Positions 8,216 through 16,475 of a stretch of DNA of 64,000 nucleotides are shown piece after piece (within the stretch, counting starts at the first letter, position 1; the number at the start of each line of letters is the position of its first letter). A model generated the notes under the pieces. It ran no database searches and had not been told where the DNA came from. It was given only the letters and a program-made list of their open reading frames with translations. The position numbers and the translations under genes are program-made. This stretch comes from Leptobacterium sp964389205 (GTDB lineage Bacteria > Bacteroidota > Bacteroidia > Flavobacteriales > Flavobacteriaceae). The stretch lies in the NCBI GenBank assembly GCA_964389205.1, contig CAYMDH010000008.1:27696-91695 (forward strand). The letters run 5' to 3'.

Positions 8216-8812
8216 TTAATGTCTTTTTTTAAGGACATCTACTATATCATTGAGTTTATATCCTTTCGCTTGCAATAATATTAATTGATGAAAAAACAGA
8301 TCGGCACTTTCATTTAGAAAGAGTTCGTCATTATCATCTTTTGCTTCAATAACAGTTTCAACAGCTTCTTCACCCACTTTTTGGGCTATCTTGTTGATCC
8401 CTTTTCTGAAAAGAGAAGCAACGTAACTGTCTTGATTATCAGCATTCTCTTTTCTATTAGTTATGATAGCTTCTAGCTGAGAAATAAAACCGTATTCTTG
8501 CGTATTTAGATCTCCCCAACATGTGTCTGTTCCTTTGTGACATGTAGGCCCTACAGGCATTACACTTATTAGTAATGTATCATTATCACAGTCATTTTTT
8601 ATATCTACTAGCTGTAAATAATGGCCACTTTCTTCTCCTTTGGTCCATAATCGTTCTTTTGTTCTGCTATAAAATGTAACTTTTTGAGTGGCGATGGTTT
8701 TAGCATAAGCATCATTATCCATGTAACCAAGCATTAATACATTTTTAGTTTGAGAATCTTGAATGATAGCAGGTATTAATCCATCATTATTTTTTGTGAA
8801 ATCTATTTTCAT
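8216..8812 (-). CDS. hisI: Bifunctional phosphoribosyl-AMP cyclohydrolase / phosphoribosyl-ATP pyrophosphatase
   Basis: Catalyses steps 2 and 3 of histidine synthesis as the HisIE fusion (198 residues). The N-terminal cyclohydrolase domain (about 1-105) shows MLGYMD, TKGEESGHYLQLVDI, and the metal-binding DCDNDTLL with the downstream Cys residues of GPTCHKGTDTCWG. The C-terminal pyrophosphohydrolase domain has the MazG-like helices VGEEAVETVIEA and NESADLFFHQL with their acidic metal ligands. This is the last gene of the his operon, 22 bases after hisF. It converges with the small gene at 7988-8212 with a gap of only three bases and no clear terminator. Confidence 0.96.
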   Translation of the reverse strand: MKIDFTKNNDGLIPAIIQDSQTKNVLMLGYMDNDAYAKTIATQKVTFYSRTKERLWTKGEESGHYLQLVDIKNDCDNDTLLISVMPVGPTCHKGTDTCWGDLNTQEYGFISQLEAIITNRKENADNQDSYVASLFRKGINKIAQKVGEEAVETVIEAKDDNDELFLNESADLFFHQLILLQAKGYKLNDIVDVLKKRH

Positions 8813-8834
8813 TATACTATAATTTCTTTATTAT

Positions 8835-9590
8835 CTATAAACGTACTGGAATGCCATTTGTACGCAATTTTTCTTTTAAATCTTTTATTTCTATTTCTTT
8901 AAAATGAAAAACACTTGCCGCCAATGCAGCATCTGCCTTTCCTTTTATAAATGTATCTTCAAAATGCTGTATGTTTCCAGCTCCTCCTGAAGCAATGACA
9001 GGAATATTAATTGTTGTAGAAAGCCTGGCTAAAGCATCGTTTGCAAATCCATTTTTAGTACCATCATTATCCATTGAAGTGAATAATATCTCTCCAGCTC
9101 CTCTTTCTGCTACTTCTTCAGCCCAAGAGAATAAATTTAATGATGTTGGTACTTTCCCTCCTACCAAATGAACAATCCAATCATTTTCAATTTTCTTTGC
9201 ATCTATGGCAACCACAATGCATTGAGATCCAAATTTGGCAACCAATTGATTAATTAAATCTGGATTTCTAACAGCAGAAGAGTTTATAGAAACTTTATCG
9301 GCTCCACATTTCAATAGTATATCAACATCTTCAACAGAAGAAATCCCACCACCTACAGTAAAAGGGATATTCACTTTTTCTGCAACTCTTAAAACCAAGT
9401 CTGCCAATGTCTTTCTACGTTCTTCTGTAGCAGATATATCTAAAAAAACCAATTCATCTGCTCCATTATTGGCATAGATTTCGGCAAGTTCTACAGGATC
9501 TCCTGCATCACGTAAATCTACAAAATTAACCCCTTTAACAGTGCGTCCATTTTTAATATCTAAACATGGTATAATTCGTTTTGTCAACAT
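8835..9590 (-). CDS. hisF: Imidazole glycerol phosphate synthase cyclase subunit
   Basis: Forms imidazole-glycerol phosphate and AICAR from PRFAR and the ammonia released by HisH. It is a (beta-alpha)8 barrel with catalytic D11 (IIPCLDIKNG) and D130 (VVAIDAKK), plus phosphate-binding VGGGIS and ASGGAG loops. I place the start at the ATG at 9590 (MLTKRIIPC), giving 251 residues, the usual length. A longer frame from a TTG at 9605 is produced only by a 14-bp tandem repeat upstream. hisF lies 68 bases after hisA, and the partner hisH is two genes upstream in the same operon. Confidence 0.96.
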   Translation of the reverse strand: MLTKRIIPCLDIKNGRTVKGVNFVDLRDAGDPVELAEIYANNGADELVFLDISATEERRKTLADLVLRVAEKVNIPFTVGGGISSVEDVDILLKCGADKVSINSSAVRNPDLINQLVAKFGSQCIVVAIDAKKIENDWIVHLVGGKVPTSLNLFSWAEEVAERGAGEILFTSMDNDGTKNGFANDALARLSTTINIPVIASGGAGNIQHFEDTFIKGKADAALAASVFHFKEIEIKDLKEKLRTNGIPVRL

Positions 9591-9618
9591 ATTTTTAAAT
9601 TCCAATTTTTAAATTCCA
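9591..9618. repeat. Perfect 14-bp tandem duplication in the hisA-hisF gap
   Basis: ATTTTTAAATTCCA occurs twice in a row (9591-9604 and 9605-9618) immediately before the hisF ATG. It appends a spurious in-frame TTG start upstream of hisF. This is probably a slippage duplication, with no evident function. Confidence 0.85.
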
Positions 9619-9658
9619 ACATTCAATACTTCGTACATCACACTTTTATCAAACTCTA

Positions 9659-10381
9659 TTATTTTAATATAAAATTTTCCAACTCTTTCAATTGAATTCT
9701 CCCTTCATATATTGCTTTGCCAATTATAGTACCCTCACACCCAATCTCAGCTAGTTTAGGTAATTCATCAAAGGTGGAGATTCCTCCAGAGGCAATTAAT
9801 TTAATACTGCTTATTTCGGACAACATTTTTTTATACAAATCAAAAGCAGGGCCTTCTAACATTCCATCTTTGCTTATATCTGTACAAATAACATATTGCA
9901 CTCCTTCTTTTTGATAAGAGCTGACAAAAGGAATCAGTTTTTTATCAGACTCTTCTTGCCAACCACTAATGGCTATTTTTTCATCAGTTGCATCTGCGCC
10001 TAAAATAATTTTATCACTACCATATATTGCAAGCCAGTTTTTAAATGTTTCTGGCGATGTAACCGCTATGCTCCCACCTGTTATTTGTGAAGCTCCACTA
10101 TTAAAAGCTATTTTTAGATCTTCATCAGATTTTAAGCCTCCGCCAAAATCAATTTTTAAATTTGTAGAAGAAGCAATTTTCTCCAGTATTTTATAATTTA
10201 CAATATGCTTGCTCTTTGCTCCATCCAAATCTACCAAATGCAAATGTTGAATTCCGTGATCTTCAAATTCTTTTGCAACCTCTAATGGGTTTTCATTATA
10301 TATTTTTTTTGTGCTATAATCACCTTTTGACAAACGTACACATTTGCCGTCTATAATATCAATTGCTGGTATAATTCTCAT
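9659..10381 (-). CDS. hisA: ProFAR isomerase (HisA)
   Basis: Isomerises ProFAR to PRFAR, the substrate of HisH/HisF. It is a 240-residue half-barrel-duplicated TIM barrel with the catalytic pair D8 (IIPAIDIIDG) and D130 (IILGADAT), the phosphate loop FGGGLKS (79-85) and the second ASGGIST loop. The length fits the family. It lies between the cupin gene (27 bases upstream) and hisF (68 bases downstream) in the his operon. The sequence is homologous to HisF, but the CVRL following the first motif and the shorter length identify HisA. Confidence 0.95.
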   Translation of the reverse strand: MRIIPAIDIIDGKCVRLSKGDYSTKKIYNENPLEVAKEFEDHGIQHLHLVDLDGAKSKHIVNYKILEKIASSTNLKIDFGGGLKSDEDLKIAFNSGASQITGGSIAVTSPETFKNWLAIYGSDKIILGADATDEKIAISGWQEESDKKLIPFVSSYQKEGVQYVICTDISKDGMLEGPAFDLYKKMLSEISSIKLIASGGISTFDELPKLAEIGCEGTIIGKAIYEGRIQLKELENFILK

Positions 10382-10408
10382 TTCGTAATCTAATCCTTTT
10401 TATATTTT

Positions 10409-10732
10409 CTATTCGTCACCTTCCACATCATTGTCTTTTGTTTCAAAGCATAAAATAGTGGTGCGAACATTTGAACGTGTTCTATGAAGTATGTTTTTTG
10501 GAACTTTGATCATTTGCCCATCTGTAAGGGTTTCGGTTTTTCCTTCAAAATCAACAAATAACTCCCCTTTAATTACATAAAAAAATTCATCACTTTTAGT
10601 GTGCTTATGCCAAAAAAAATCTTTTTCTAAAACACTAATACGCACTACATGATCATTAATATCACTTACAGGAAAGTTTTTCCATTTTTCAGTTATTCCC
10701 TTTGTAAGCTCTATAGTATCTAATTTCTCCAT
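10409..10732 (-). CDS. Small cupin protein within the his operon
   Basis: A 107-residue single-domain cupin. The first cupin motif is WHKHTKSDEFFYVIKGEL, giving the His, His and Glu metal ligands; the second, with P..ILHRT, supplies a further His. This is the pattern of a metal-binding mannose-6-phosphate-isomerase-like cupin. The gene starts one base after hisH ends and is 27 bases from hisA, so it is almost certainly cotranscribed with histidine genes, though it is not a known biosynthetic enzyme. A role in handling a pathway intermediate or product is only an inference from position. No signal peptide is seen. Confidence 0.82.
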   Translation of the reverse strand: MEKLDTIELTKGITEKWKNFPVSDINDHVVRISVLEKDFFWHKHTKSDEFFYVIKGELFVDFEGKTETLTDGQMIKVPKNILHRTRSNVRTTILCFETKDNDVEGDE

Positions 10733-10733
10733 T

Positions 10734-11315
10734 TTATAATTCTAGAAAATTCTTTAAAATTTGAGCTCCGGCAGTACTACTTTTTTCTGGGTGAAATTGC
10801 ACTCCGTAAAAGTTGTCTTTTTGCAATGCCGAAGAGTATATTGTGTCATAACTAGTACGAGCAATTGTATTATTGCTTATTGGAGCATAAAAACTATGTA
10901 CTAAATACATATATTCATTTTCATCCACACCTTTAAAGAGAGAGGAATCTAATGTTGTTATTTGATTCCATCCAATTTGTGGGACTTTTAAAGCATTAGA
11001 AAATTTAACTACATCTACGTCATAAATACCTAATCCTTTAGTTGAACCTTCTTCAGAATAATTACACATTAATTGCATTCCTAAACAAATGCCTAACACA
11101 GGTTGTTTTAAAGTTGGAATAAGCGTATCCAATCCTGTCTTTTTTAATTTATTCATAGCACTACTCGCTTCTCCCACACCTGGAAAAATAACCTTATCGG
11201 CCGTGCTAATCTCTTCAGGATCACTACTTAATACTGCATTATACCCTAATCTTTGAATCGCAAAAATAATGCTTTGTATATTCCCTGCTCCATAATCTAT
11301 GATAACAATCTTCAT
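10734..11315 (-). CDS. hisH: Imidazole glycerol phosphate synthase glutaminase subunit
   Basis: Class I glutamine amidotransferase that feeds ammonia to HisF. The catalytic triad is visible: C77 in GICLGMQLM, and H175 and E177 in GVQFHPEKS. The N-terminal DYGAGNIQS is diagnostic of HisH. The 193 residues match the family. It lies 11 bases after hisB and one base before the cupin gene. The product forms a 1:1 complex with HisF encoded two genes downstream. Confidence 0.96.
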   Translation of the reverse strand: MKIVIIDYGAGNIQSIIFAIQRLGYNAVLSSDPEEISTADKVIFPGVGEASSAMNKLKKTGLDTLIPTLKQPVLGICLGMQLMCNYSEEGSTKGLGIYDVDVVKFSNALKVPQIGWNQITTLDSSLFKGVDENEYMYLVHSFYAPISNNTIARTSYDTIYSSALQKDNFYGVQFHPEKSSTAGAQILKNFLEL

Positions 11316-11326
11316 TATATAACTTC

Positions 11327-12460
11327 TTATAACATTCCCTTAGTTGAGGGTAAAATTAATTTCTCTGTATCTCTTTTTACAGCTGCTTTTATTGCTTTTG
11401 CAAAGGTTTTAAAAATAGCTTCAATTTTATGATGCTCGTTGGTTCCTTCTGCTTTTACATTAAGGTTCGCTTTTGCTCCATCTGTAAACGATTTAAAGAA
11501 ATGAAAAAACATTTCTGTGGGCATCTCTCCTATTTTTTCACGTTTAAAATCTGCTTCCCACACTAACCAATTTCTTCCTCCAAAATCTATAGCTACATTG
11601 GCCAGGCAATCATCCATTGGAAGGCAAAAACCATAACGTTCTATCCCTAATTTATTCCCTAAAGCTTTATTAAAAACTTCCCCCAAAGCTATAGCTGTAT
11701 CTTCAATAGTATGATGTTCATCAACTTCTAGATCGCCAATTACTTTAATCTTCAAATCCATTTGACCATGTCGTGCTAATTGGTCTAACATATGATCAAA
11801 AAAAGCAAGCCCAGTTTTAATATCACTTTTTCCGGTACCGTCAAGATTTAAATCAATATCAATATCGGTTTCATTCGTTTTTCTTTTAATGCTTGCCGTT
11901 CTGTTTTCTAGTTTTAAAAACTCATAAATTCGTTGCCAATCATTCGATTCTAATGCAATATGAGTATCTAGATCATTTCGTTGAACAGTGATTTCGTCTG
12001 TCCCAAGATGTGTTTCATCATTGATATAAATTCCTTTAGCTCCAAGGTTTTTTGCCAATTCAATATCAGTAAGTCTATCGCCTATTACAAACGATTTTTC
12101 TAAATCATATGCCTCTGAAAAATATTTAGTAAGCAAACCTGTGTTAGGTTTTCTTGTAGGTGCATTGTCTTTTGCAAAGGTTCTGTCTATAAACTCTTCT
12201 TCAAAAACGACACCTTCATTTTTAAAAGTATTAACGATTAATTTATGAACTGGCCAAAATGTATTTTCAGGAAAAATTTCAGTCCCTAGACCATCTTGAT
12301 TGGTTATCATCACCAATTCATAATCTAATTCGGTTGCAATTTTACTTAAATACGAAATCGCTTTCGGATAAAAAACTAATTTATCAAACGCATCAATTTG
12401 CTCATCTGTAGTTTCTTTTATTATAGTTCCGTCTCTGTCAATAAATAAAACTCGTTTCAT
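11327..12460 (-). CDS. hisB: Bifunctional histidinol-phosphatase / imidazoleglycerol-phosphate dehydratase
   Basis: A 377-residue fusion. The N-terminal HAD-type histidinol-phosphatase (about 1-165) has the nucleophile motif FIDRDGTII (D8, D10), the ITNQDG motif and the late VIGDRLTD motif. The C-terminal dehydratase (about 185-377) has the metal-binding FFDHMLDQLARHG, DEHHTIEDTA and GTNEHHKIEAIFK stretches. The fusion, long described from Enterobacteria, is also usual in Bacteroidota. The gene lies 56 bases after hisC and 11 bases before hisH. Confidence 0.96.
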   Translation of the reverse strand: MKRVLFIDRDGTIIKETTDEQIDAFDKLVFYPKAISYLSKIATELDYELVMITNQDGLGTEIFPENTFWPVHKLIVNTFKNEGVVFEEEFIDRTFAKDNAPTRKPNTGLLTKYFSEAYDLEKSFVIGDRLTDIELAKNLGAKGIYINDETHLGTDEITVQRNDLDTHIALESNDWQRIYEFLKLENRTASIKRKTNETDIDIDLNLDGTGKSDIKTGLAFFDHMLDQLARHGQMDLKIKVIGDLEVDEHHTIEDTAIALGEVFNKALGNKLGIERYGFCLPMDDCLANVAIDFGGRNWLVWEADFKREKIGEMPTEMFFHFFKSFTDGAKANLNVKAEGTNEHHKIEAIFKTFAKAIKAAVKRDTEKLILPSTKGML

Positions 12461-12516
12461 GTATTTATTTTTATTGCTTTTTACTATCTCACTTAATCTT
12501 TAATCATGTCGATTAA

Positions 12517-13563
12517 TCAACTTAGTTCTTTAAGTGCCTCGATCAATTTTTTATTTTCTATAGTTGTACCAATGGTAAAACGCAAGGTATTCTCACATAA
12601 TGGTTGTGAACTTCTATTTCGTATTACAACTCCTCGTGTTATTAATTCTTGATATGTTTTAGCTGCCTTATCTACTTTTACCAATATAAAATTTGCATCA
12701 GAAGGATAAATTTCTCTGATAAAATGAATTTTTTCTAACTGAGAGATTACGGTTTTCTTTTCTCTCAATATGTTTGTTATCTCATCTTCTATAGTTTGTT
12801 GGTCTATCACACGTGCTAGAGCTCGTTCTTGCGATAATTTATTCACATTATAAGGAGGCTTGATTTTATTTAAAATGGTTATTATTTCTTCTGACGCATA
12901 ACATACACCTACTCTAATGCCTGCAACACCATATGCTTTAGATAATGTTTGTGTAACAATAAGATTAGGATATTCATCCAATCTAGTAAGCCAACTATCT
13001 TCTTCTGAAAAATCTATATAAGCTTCATCTATAACTACCAAACCATCAAAAGATGAAAGGAGTTTTATTATAGCATCTGATGAAAATGAGTTTCCGGTAG
13101 GATTATTAGGAGAACATAAGAATAATAATTTTGTGTTTTTGTCTGATGCCTTTATAATACTCTCTATAGCAGGTTCAAAAGCTGAAGTAAGGTTTATTTT
13201 TCGATTTTCTATATTGTTCGTATTGGCTAATACTCCATACATTCCATACGTTGGTGGTAATGTAATTATATTATCTAAAGAAGGCTCACAAAAGACTCTA
13301 AATATAAGATCCAATACTTCATCACTTCCATTCCCCAATAATATTTGAGAATCTCGCACCATCTTAATTTTAGCCAGCTCTTGTTTTAAATCTCTTTGTT
13401 GTGGATCTGGGTACCTATTTACTCCGTTTTCAAATGGATTTTCATTTGCATCTAGAAATACCATATCACTACTTGCATCCTTATATTCATCTCTCGCAGA
13501 TGAATATGGTTGCAATTCTAAGATATTTGGCCGAACAAAAGAAGTGAGATTAAAATCTTTCAT
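12517..13563 (-). CDS. hisC: Histidinol-phosphate aminotransferase
   Basis: PLP-dependent fold-type I aminotransferase converting imidazole-acetol phosphate to histidinol phosphate. The PLP lysine is K209 in TQTLSKAYGVAGIRVG. LDANENPFENG at the N-terminus, SPNNPTGN near 151-158, and the VIDEAY motif (178-182) are typical of HisC. The 348 residues match the family. It starts three bases after hisD ends and is followed after 56 bases by hisB. Confidence 0.95.
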   Translation of the reverse strand: MKDFNLTSFVRPNILELQPYSSARDEYKDASSDMVFLDANENPFENGVNRYPDPQQRDLKQELAKIKMVRDSQILLGNGSDEVLDLIFRVFCEPSLDNIITLPPTYGMYGVLANTNNIENRKINLTSAFEPAIESIIKASDKNTKLLFLCSPNNPTGNSFSSDAIIKLLSSFDGLVVIDEAYIDFSEEDSWLTRLDEYPNLIVTQTLSKAYGVAGIRVGVCYASEEIITILNKIKPPYNVNKLSQERALARVIDQQTIEDEITNILREKKTVISQLEKIHFIREIYPSDANFILVKVDKAAKTYQELITRGVVIRNRSSQPLCENTLRFTIGTTIENKKLIEALKELS

Positions 13564-13566
13564 ATT

Positions 13567-14853
13567 CTATTTCTTTAATGCATTTAATCGTAAACTTACT
13601 GCGTTTTTATGTGCTTGTAATCCTTCTGCTTCAGCCATTACTTCTATGGCTTCTCCTATATTTAAAATACCTTGTTCTGATATATGTTGAAAAGTAATAG
13701 ATTTCATAAAACTATCGAGATTAACTCCACTATACTGTTTTGCATATCCGTTGGTAGGTAATGTATGATTTGTTCCCGAAGCATAGTCACCTGCACTCTC
13801 TGGAGTATAATTCCCTATAAAAACAGATCCGGCATTGGCCACATTGTCTATATAAAAATTAGTGTCACTGGTACAAATGATAAAGTGTTCTGGGCCATAT
13901 TCATTGATTAAGTCTAAAGCAATTTGATCATTCTCTACATAAATTAATTTAGAGTTTTCTATTGCAACTGCAGCAATTTCTTTTCTTGGTAATATTGCAA
14001 GTTGTTTTTCTATAGCTACTTCTACAGCCTCAATTAATTTCTTTGAAGTACTTACTAAAAGTACTTGGCTATCTTTTCCGTGCTCTGCTTGAGATAAAAG
14101 ATCTGAAGCCACAAAAGAAGCATCAGCAGTATCATCTGCTACTACTAATAATTCACTGGGCCCTGCGGGCATATCAATCGCAACTCCATATTTGGTAGAC
14201 AACTGTTTGGCTACAGTAACAAATTGATTTCCAGGGCCAAAAATTTTATACACATTTGGAATGCTTTCTGTTCCAAAAGTCATTCCTGCAATGGCTTGAA
14301 TTCCTCCTGCTTTAAATATTTGTGTAATACCACAAAGTGATGCAGTATATAGAATAGTTTGGTCTATCTTTCCTTTTATATTTGGAGGTGTACATAAAAC
14401 TATTTCTTTACAACCAGCAATAGCAGCAGGAATAGCTAACATCAAGATAGTTGAAAAAAGTGGAGCAGTACCTCCAGGAATATATAATCCAACTTTTTGA
14501 ATTGGGCGTTTTTCCTGCCAACAAGTAACACCATTAACAGTTTCAACCTCTACCTTTAAGGTTTGTTGTGCTTTATGAAATTTTTCTATATTCGTTTTAG
14601 CTAATTGTATTGCTTCTTTTAATTTATTAGAAACTAGTACATCTGCTTCCGCTATTTCTTTTGAAGTAACTAATAAAGAGTTTAATGACACTCCATCAAA
14701 TTTTTTAGTATAATTATGGATAGCTACATCTCCTTCTTTCTTAACATTATTAAAAATCTCTAATACAGTAGTTTCTATATCAGCTACTGTTTGTGTAGGA
14801 CGCTTAAGCAATGTAGACCATTCTTCAATATTAGGATTGTATATCTTATTCAT
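13567..14853 (-). CDS. hisD: Histidinol dehydrogenase
   Basis: Zinc- and NAD-dependent enzyme of the last two oxidation steps from histidinol to histidine. It has 428 residues. Characteristic stretches are YIPGGTAPLFSTILML, the active-site LLSQAEHGKDSQ containing zinc and catalytic histidines, EHF, and GDYASGTNHTLPTNG near the C-terminus. It is cotranscribed in the his operon: the restored stop of the broken GNAT gene lies only two bases upstream, and hisC begins three bases downstream. Confidence 0.97.
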   Translation of the reverse strand: MNKIYNPNIEEWSTLLKRPTQTVADIETTVLEIFNNVKKEGDVAIHNYTKKFDGVSLNSLLVTSKEIAEADVLVSNKLKEAIQLAKTNIEKFHKAQQTLKVEVETVNGVTCWQEKRPIQKVGLYIPGGTAPLFSTILMLAIPAAIAGCKEIVLCTPPNIKGKIDQTILYTASLCGITQIFKAGGIQAIAGMTFGTESIPNVYKIFGPGNQFVTVAKQLSTKYGVAIDMPAGPSELLVVADDTADASFVASDLLSQAEHGKDSQVLLVSTSKKLIEAVEVAIEKQLAILPRKEIAAVAIENSKLIYVENDQIALDLINEYGPEHFIICTSDTNFYIDNVANAGSVFIGNYTPESAGDYASGTNHTLPTNGYAKQYSGVNLDSFMKSITFQHISEQGILNIGEAIEVMAEAEGLQAHKNAVSLRLNALKK

Positions 14854-14855
14854 TA

Positions 14856-15276
14856 TTAAAATTTCTTTTGAAAATGATATCCTACGATTTCATAATCTTG
14901 GTTTTTCCAAAATCTTTGACTAGCTTCACTATTCAAAATAACAATTTAATTCTGCTGCGTTGCACCCTATAGATTTTGCATATTGCTGAATCCATTTTGT
15001 CAACAATTTACCTATTCCTTTATTTCTATAGCCTGGCAGTAAGCAAACATTATCTAATTCAATATGTTTTCCTATATAATATTTCACTAAAATCCATATT
15101 CCAGAAATACCAATAAGCTTTTCTTCATCATATATTCCCACACATTTATATCCGTTCAGAAGCATTTTATCTAAACGTTCACTCAATGTTTGAGTAGGAA
15201 TTTCTGGATTCAGTTTTTCCAATAAAGGAATAATTGATTTTATATTTTTATTTTTTACAAACTCAATCAAATACAT
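14856..15276 (-). pseudogene. GNAT acetyltransferase in the his operon, frameshifted near its C-terminus
   Basis: The intact frame (15276 to the TAG at 14929-14931, 115 residues) is a GNAT N-acyltransferase with the acetyl-CoA loop GYRNKGIGKLL and IGCNAAELNCY. It then stops abruptly. Read one base on, from 14936 to a TAA at 14856-14858, the sequence continues LNSEASQRFWKNQDYEIVGY and a short basic end, exactly the C-terminal strand-helix-strand that GNAT proteins of this kind have. The break lies at a run of four T (14935-14938 on the coding strand). With the shift the protein would have about 140 residues and end two bases before hisD. The start overlaps the hisG stop by one base. A sequencing error cannot be excluded. 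Confidence 0.75.
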
Positions 15277-16133
15277 TACAATACCATTTTCTCAATAGGG
15301 CAAACTAAAATCCCTTCTGCTCCATTTGCTTTCAATTCGTCTATTACTTCCCAAAAAGCTTTTTCATCAATAACAGAATGTAAAGAACTCCAACCTTCTT
15401 CTGCTAATGGAAGTACTGTTGGGCTTTTTAATACAGGAAGAATTTTGCTAATAGCATCTATTTTATCATTAGGAGCATTTAACAATATATATTTTGATTT
15501 ACGAGCTCTTAGAACAGATTGTATCCTAAATCTCAATTTATCAAGAATACGTTGTTTTTCTTCAGATATTAAAGGAGATACAGCCAATACTGCCTCACTC
15601 TTTAAAAGCTCATCTACTTCTTTAAGATTATTTTTAAATAGTGTGCTACCACTAGATACAATATCAACAATGCCATCTGCAAGCCCAATATTAGGAGCTA
15701 TTTCAACAGAACCATTTATTATATGTAAATCTGCATTAATCCCTTTAGCTTCTATATATTGTCTAACCGTATTAGGATAAGAAGTAGCAATTTTTTTTCC
15801 ATTTAAATCTTGAATAGAAGTATAGTTAAACGATTTAGGTACAGCAAGCGATACCCTACACTTAGAAAATCCTAATTTTTCAGCTGTAGTGATATCTTTT
15901 CCTTTTTCTACGAGTAAATTATCTCCAAGAATGGCAATATCAACAACACCATCTTTTAAATACTGTGGGATATCTCCATTGCGCAAATACAAAACCTCCA
16001 TAGGAAAATTTCTAGCAGAAGCCTTTAATTGATCTTTTCCATTATCTATTGATATCCCACAATCTTTAAGGAGTTTTAAAGAATCTTGATTTAACCTTCC
16101 AGATTTTTGAATCGCAATTTTAATTTTAGTCAT
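15276..16133 (-). CDS. hisG: ATP phosphoribosyltransferase, long form
   Basis: First and committed step of histidine synthesis: ATP plus PRPP to phosphoribosyl-ATP. The 285 residues indicate the long HisG form, with the catalytic two-domain part (about 1-205, including NGDIPQYLKDG, DIAILGDN and the PRPP loop GIVDIVSSGSTL) and a C-terminal regulatory domain (about 210-285) that in this family binds histidine for feedback inhibition. It is the first structural gene of the operon, 102 bases after the stop of the His-rich leader peptide and just after an intrinsic terminator, so expression probably depends on read-through when charged tRNA-His is scarce. Confidence 0.95.
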   Translation of the reverse strand: MTKIKIAIQKSGRLNQDSLKLLKDCGISIDNGKDQLKASARNFPMEVLYLRNGDIPQYLKDGVVDIAILGDNLLVEKGKDITTAEKLGFSKCRVSLAVPKSFNYTSIQDLNGKKIATSYPNTVRQYIEAKGINADLHIINGSVEIAPNIGLADGIVDIVSSGSTLFKNNLKEVDELLKSEAVLAVSPLISEEKQRILDKLRFRIQSVLRARKSKYILLNAPNDKIDAISKILPVLKSPTVLPLAEEGWSSLHSVIDEKAFWEVIDELKANGAEGILVCPIEKMVL

Positions 16134-16170
16134 TTTTCTTTAATTACTGTTTAATAGCTCTAAAGCAAAT

Positions 16171-16204
16171 AAAAAAACCCGCTTGAAACTACTCAAACGG
16201 GTTT
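16171..16204 (-). terminator. Attenuator terminator before hisG
   Basis: On the minus strand, AAACCCG plus four further pairs on either side of one mismatch form an 11-pair stem around a six-base loop, followed by seven U. It lies between the His-rich leader peptide (31 bases upstream) and hisG (about 37 bases downstream). A terminator inside the leader of an intact operon, directly before its first gene, is the hallmark of attenuation. Confidence 0.88.
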
Positions 16205-16235
16205 ATAAATATGTTTTTTTTATCACATACCGATC

Positions 16236-16277
16236 TCACCTCGCCTGAGCGAAAAAATGAAAATGATGATGTGACAT
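16236..16277 (-). CDS. hisL: his operon leader peptide (attenuator)
   Basis: A 13-codon frame reading MSHHHFHFFAQAR then TGA, with four His codons among residues 3-7. It starts about 25 bases after the expected transcription start, upstream of a strong terminator and the histidine genes. In known leader-peptide attenuation, ribosome stalling at His codons when charged tRNA-His is low prevents the terminator from forming. Small 4-5 bp pairings overlap the end of the frame, for example TCGC with GCGA at codons 9-12. I could not define a convincing antiterminator by eye. The His run in such a short frame at this position is very unlikely by chance. Confidence 0.85.
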   Translation of the reverse strand: MSHHHFHFFAQAR

Positions 16278-16308
16278 ATTGTAAGTCATTATTAATTATT
16301 TACGAGTG

Positions 16309-16341
16309 CAAATTTAATAGAATTTAGAACTTTATCCCAAA
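16309..16341 (-). promoter_or_regulatory. his operon promoter, Bacteroidota type
   Basis: On the minus strand TTTG (16338-16341) is followed after 21 bases by TAAATTTG (16309-16316), matching the Bacteroidota -33 TTTG and -7 TAnnTTTG consensus. The leader-peptide ATG lies 31 bases downstream of the -7 element. Confidence 0.75.
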
Positions 16342-16475
16342 TAATACTGCAGTTTTTAACATTTATATTATAAAAGAGTAGATTGCATAACAACTAACAT
16401 CTTAATTTTTAATCGTTTATAATTTGTACTTATCAAAGTAATTTCTATTTTTATTAACAGAAATAAATTAATTCC

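Noticed and set aside
16205..16235. An antiterminator in the his leader
   Set aside because: I could not find a stable pairing of the terminator's left arm with upstream sequence by eye; only 3-5 bp partial matches (such as TATGT with ACATA). Needs computed folding.
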